From NCBI GenBank assembly GCA_964534845.1, contig CAZHPV010000001.1:1-64000 (forward strand): a stretch of DNA of 64,000 bases, read 5' to 3'. The notes beneath the pieces were generated by a model, which saw only the letters and a program-made list of their open reading frames with translations, made no database searches and had not been told where the DNA came from. Of the stretch, positions 61,230 to 64,000 are shown piece after piece. Positions within the stretch are counted from its first letter, which is position 1; every line of letters begins with the position of its first letter. A program made the translations under genes and the position numbers. Origin of the DNA: CALCKU01 sp964534845 (GTDB lineage Bacteria; Pseudomonadota; Alphaproteobacteria; Caulobacterales; Maricaulaceae).

Positions 61230-62276
61230 ATGAATTTGGAAGATTTAAATAATATTGCTGTAAAAATGGTCACGCCGGGTCAAGGCATATTGGCAGCAGA
61301 CGAGTCGACTGGAACGATCAAAAAGCGGTTTGATACCATTGATACTGTCTCAACCGAAGACAGCCGTCGCGATTGGCGCGAAATGCTCTTTAGAACCGAA
61401 GCGGCCATGCAAAATTACATTTCCGGTGTGATTATGTATGACGAGACGATCCGCCAATCGGCTAAGGACGGCACAAGTTTAGTCGACCTGCTTAAGAAAG
61501 TAGATTCCATTCCGGGTATTAAAGTCGATATGGGGACTACGCCTCTGGCTGGACGTCCCGGCGAAACGATAACCCAAGGGCTTGACGGGTTAAGAGAGCG
61601 TCTGGCCGAATATTATAAGCTAGGGGCGCGTTTTGCGAAATGGCGCGCCGTTATCGAGATTTCTCACCCCGACCAGCCTATCAAGATCACGCCGTCCCGC
61701 GGTGCGATCAAGGCCAATAATCATGCGCTGGCCCGTTATGCTAGCCTGTGTCAGGAAGCCAATATTGTCCCGATTGTAGAACCTGAGGTTCTTATGGGAG
61801 GCGCGCATTCTGTCGAGCGGTGCCATGAGGTCACAGAAGAGGTGCTAAACAGCCTGTTTACCGAACTATATGAGCAAGGCGTAAAATTAGAGGGTATAAT
61901 CTTAAAGCCGAATATGGTTGTTGCCGGAAAAAAATGTCCGACCCAACCGAGTGTAGAAGAAGTCGCCGAGCGGACAATCAAAGTGCTTAAAAATACGGTA
62001 CCTTCATCCGTGCCCGGAGTGGCCTTTTTGTCTGGCGGGCAAGACAATGAGGTCGCGACAGAGCATTTGGATATGATGAATAAGATAGGTGGGTTTACGT
62101 GGAATTTGACCTATTCTTACGGTCGGGCTTTGCAACAATCTGCGCTTCAAGCGTGGAAGGGCAAGACGGCAAATTATGATGCGGCGCAGGCGGCATTTAA
62201 TCACCGGGCTAAAATGAACGGTTTGGCTTCATTAGGAAAATGGAGCCTTGATGCCGAAGCGATGAGTAACGCCTAA
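61230..62276 (+). CDS. Fructose-bisphosphate aldolase, class I (348 aa)
   Basis: A Schiff-base (metal-independent) aldolase of the animal/plant type, splitting fructose-1,6-bisphosphate. GILAADESTGTIKKRF is the characteristic N-terminal loop, PIVEPEVLMGG lies in the active site, and the Schiff-base Lys is in GIILKPNMVVAG. AGGAGAG precedes the ATG. Class I aldolases are a minority in bacteria but are found in some alphaproteobacteria, often with gap and pgk as here. Confidence 0.95.
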   Translation: MNLEDLNNIAVKMVTPGQGILAADESTGTIKKRFDTIDTVSTEDSRRDWREMLFRTEAAMQNYISGVIMYDETIRQSAKDGTSLVDLLKKVDSIPGIKVDMGTTPLAGRPGETITQGLDGLRERLAEYYKLGARFAKWRAVIEISHPDQPIKITPSRGAIKANNHALARYASLCQEANIVPIVEPEVLMGGAHSVERCHEVTEEVLNSLFTELYEQGVKLEGIILKPNMVVAGKKCPTQPSVEEVAERTIKVLKNTVPSSVPGVAFLSGGQDNEVATEHLDMMNKIGGFTWNLTYSYGRALQQSALQAWKGKTANYDAAQAAFNHRAKMNGLASLGKWSLDAEAMSNA

Positions 62277-62347
62277 GCCCTCAAGACCAGAGACTGGGCG
62301 CTATAGTTTGGTCATGACAGCTTGATTTATCTGCGTTATGGGAAGGG

Positions 62348-63487
62348 ATGTTGATCCCCTCCCAAAAACATCTTTTTGATATTCCGCAAAGCCACGCTTA
62401 TTTGAATACTGCTTATATGTCCCCTCTTATGCACTCCGTTGCGGATGCCATGATTGAGGGTACATTGCTAAAAAAGCAGCCTTGGACATATCAGCCCGAT
62501 GATTTTTTTACCTATCCGGAAATTATGCGAGGATTGGCAGGGGATATTTTTGAAACCTCCGCCGATAATATAGCGATTATTCCCTCTACCAGTTACGGTA
62601 TTCAAATCGCGGCCAATGCCCTATCTCTGAGCCCCGGCCAGACTATAATCGTCCTTGACGAACAGTTTCCGTCCAATATTTATCCGTGGCAGGATAAAGC
62701 CCAAAAAATTGGCGCGCAGTTAAATATCCTACCCACCCCGCCTGACTTTGATTGGACGCGGGAGATCTTGGCAGCCATTAATTCTGAGACGGCAATACTT
62801 GCTGTGCCGCAAACACATTGGGCGAGCGGAGCCACACTTGATCTTGCAAAAATAAGAACAGCTCTTGATGAGGTCGGGGCGGCCCTAGTGCTAGATTTAA
62901 CCCAGTCCTTGGGGGTGCAAAGGCTTGATTTAACATCCGTGCGCCCCGATTTTGCTGTGGCTGCGACCTATAAATGGCTCATGGGGCCTTATAGTCTCGG
63001 TCTCTTATATATTGACCCGAAATGGCATAAGGCCGCGCCATTAGAGCATAATTGGATAAACCGAGCGTGTTCAGAAGATTTTACGGCTTTGACACATTAC
63101 CGCGAAGGCTTTCAAAACGGGGCGCGTAAGTTTGATATGGGCCAGCGTTCGAATCCCGGACAGCTTATGGGCGCCAGTGCGGCCATGCGGCAAATATTGG
63201 ATTGGGGGATTGATAATATTTCCGAGACATTGGGCGAGAAAACGGCCTATATTGCCGAGCGGTTAAGCGCGCATGGCTTATCGGTTTTACCCCGAAATTT
63301 ACGGGCGGCGCATTATTTGGGCCTCATATTTGAACAGGGCGTGCCAACGGGTCTGGCTGCGGCCTTGTCAGAGAAAAATATTTTCGTATCTGTGCGAGGT
63401 CGCGCGGTACGTGTCACGCCGCATCTTTATTCGTCTGAGGCGGATATTGAACGGTTTATTTCAGCTATAATGTCATCTGAACTGTAA
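62348..63487 (+). CDS. Class V aminotransferase-fold protein (379 aa)
   Basis: A PLP-dependent enzyme of the class V group, related to cysteine desulfurase, kynureninase and isopenicillin-N epimerase. The PLP-binding Lys is in AATYKWLMGPYSLGLLYI, and LVLDLTQSLGVQRLDL holds the Asp that pairs with the pyridine nitrogen. PSTSYGIQIAANALSL is the cofactor phosphate loop. The start at ATG 62348 is supported by GGAAGGG. It is downstream of the aldolase with a 71-nt gap. The substrate is unknown. Confidence 0.88.
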   Translation: MLIPSQKHLFDIPQSHAYLNTAYMSPLMHSVADAMIEGTLLKKQPWTYQPDDFFTYPEIMRGLAGDIFETSADNIAIIPSTSYGIQIAANALSLSPGQTIIVLDEQFPSNIYPWQDKAQKIGAQLNILPTPPDFDWTREILAAINSETAILAVPQTHWASGATLDLAKIRTALDEVGAALVLDLTQSLGVQRLDLTSVRPDFAVAATYKWLMGPYSLGLLYIDPKWHKAAPLEHNWINRACSEDFTALTHYREGFQNGARKFDMGQRSNPGQLMGASAAMRQILDWGIDNISETLGEKTAYIAERLSAHGLSVLPRNLRAAHYLGLIFEQGVPTGLAAALSEKNIFVSVRGRAVRVTPHLYSSEADIERFISAIMSSEL

Positions 63488-63564
63488 TTCGGGGCTGTCT
63501 TGGCCATATTTTTGCTTTAAAGACGTCCGAGAGTTTTAAGCTATCTGCAAATTTGGAGAGCAAT

Positions 63565-64000
63565 ATGTGGAATAAATCAATGAAGCTGGCTTTAATGGCA
63601 GGCACTTTGATTATGGGTGGCCTGACAACATCGTCTGTGGCCAATGCGCAATATGGGGACCTTAGCCCAATTTTACTTGTGGAAAGCGGGCCTTCGGATA
63701 ATCCGCAATACCGCCGTATGGTCTTTGTGAAATTTCTCTCAGGGGATCATGTGAGTGTGAATTACAAAGCCTATAACCGGGCCGAATTTATCCAAGTGCC
63801 GAATACATTATCGCTAGAGACTATTCGTGAATGCTCAAATGGTGCGGCCACGTCGTTTGGTGACATTAAAGCCTTTGAACGGTCTGAAGCCCGTAAGAAA
63901 AAACGTGGTGAAGCCCCTGAAATCGTCAGGTTCTGCATTAAAAATATCCAGAATTGGGAGGGGGGTAATCGGGACCGCTATCTGGACCCGATCTTTAACG
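63565..64000 (+). CDS. Secreted protein of unknown function, cut by the window end
   Basis: An open frame of at least 145 codons runs off the right edge. GGAGAG precedes the ATG. A signal peptide (MKLALMAGTLIMGGLTTSSVANA, from the second Met at residue 6) with cleavage at ANA-Q is clear. The rest is mixed, with two cysteines about 40 residues apart (IRECSNG, VRFCIKN) that may pair. I do not recognise the family. The C-terminus is not in the window. Confidence 0.7.
   Translation, partial: MWNKSMKLALMAGTLIMGGLTTSSVANAQYGDLSPILLVESGPSDNPQYRRMVFVKFLSGDHVSVNYKAYNRAEFIQVPNTLSLETIRECSNGAATSFGDIKAFERSEARKKKRGEAPEIVRFCIKNIQNWEGGNRDRYLDPIFN

Noticed and set aside
1..64000. CRISPR arrays, rRNA genes, complete insertion sequences.
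   Set aside because: No regularly spaced repeats, no rRNA-like stretches and no transposase frame were found.

Overview
The window reads as the chromosome of an alphaproteobacterium, most likely a dimorphic Hyphomonadales/Caulobacterales-type bacterium. The support is the ChvI-ChvG two-component pair beside PTS IIA and HPr genes, the MoxR/DUF58/DUF4159 operon divergent from DUF1285-NUDIX-cca, a ZapA-DUF4164 pair, the hemC-hemD-mitofilin-HemY run, and two perfect CtrA-type boxes (TTAA-N7-TTAA), one of them flanked by GANTC (CcrM) sites. No organism name can be fixed from the sequence alone.

Layout. 1-4480 is the right end of an integrative element in an AT-rich block: a cargo-like orphan gene, two winged-helix/HTH proteins, an AlpA-like protein, an unknown protein coupled to a P4-type tyrosine integrase, and likely integrase arm repeats next to tRNA-Ser(GCU) (4484-4574), whose 3' end is the probable attachment site. 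The other end is outside the window. 4.9-12 kb has a TonB-dependent receptor, GMC oxidoreductase, NUDIX, SGNH-hydrolase lipoprotein and class I aminotransferase. 12-19.5 kb holds lipoproteins and secreted unknowns, a small membrane-protein gene with a decayed tandem copy, an ABC exporter and queC-queE. 19.5-29 kb is the MoxR operon and the divergent DUF1285-NUDIX-cca set. 29-35.5 kb has a thioredoxin-fold protein, an extensin-like protein, a serine protease, DUF350, and an acyl-CoA ligase facing a Fe-ADH/thioesterase/HD-domain operon.

35.6-43.4 kb has a CtrA-box-preceded coiled-coil protein, YciI, tsaD divergent from hemC-hemD-mitofilin-HemY, and YggT. 43.8-49.6 kb is the envelope-stress/PTS locus (chvI, chvG, IIA, HPr, a lipid-anchored TonB-C domain) with no hprK in its usual place, then manC and a ferredoxin-NADP reductase. 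49.6-57.5 kb has lptD, a two-gene type I secretion system, a class II aldolase and a Gfo/Idh/MocA oxidoreductase. 57.7-64 kb has an HU-like protein under a CtrA box, zapA, the glycolytic run gap-pgk-fba, a class V aminotransferase-fold protein and a truncated secreted protein at the window edge.

Most of the window is ordinary housekeeping DNA. The most interesting leads are the cell-cycle-type promoter in front of the coiled-coil protein, the HD-domain protein with a diiron-oxygenase-like ligand set, the missing hprK, the GAPDH with Ser in place of the NAD-selecting Asp, the 11-residue-repeat lipoprotein, and the decayed tandem gene with its repeated hairpin. No CRISPR array, rRNA operon or complete IS element is visible.
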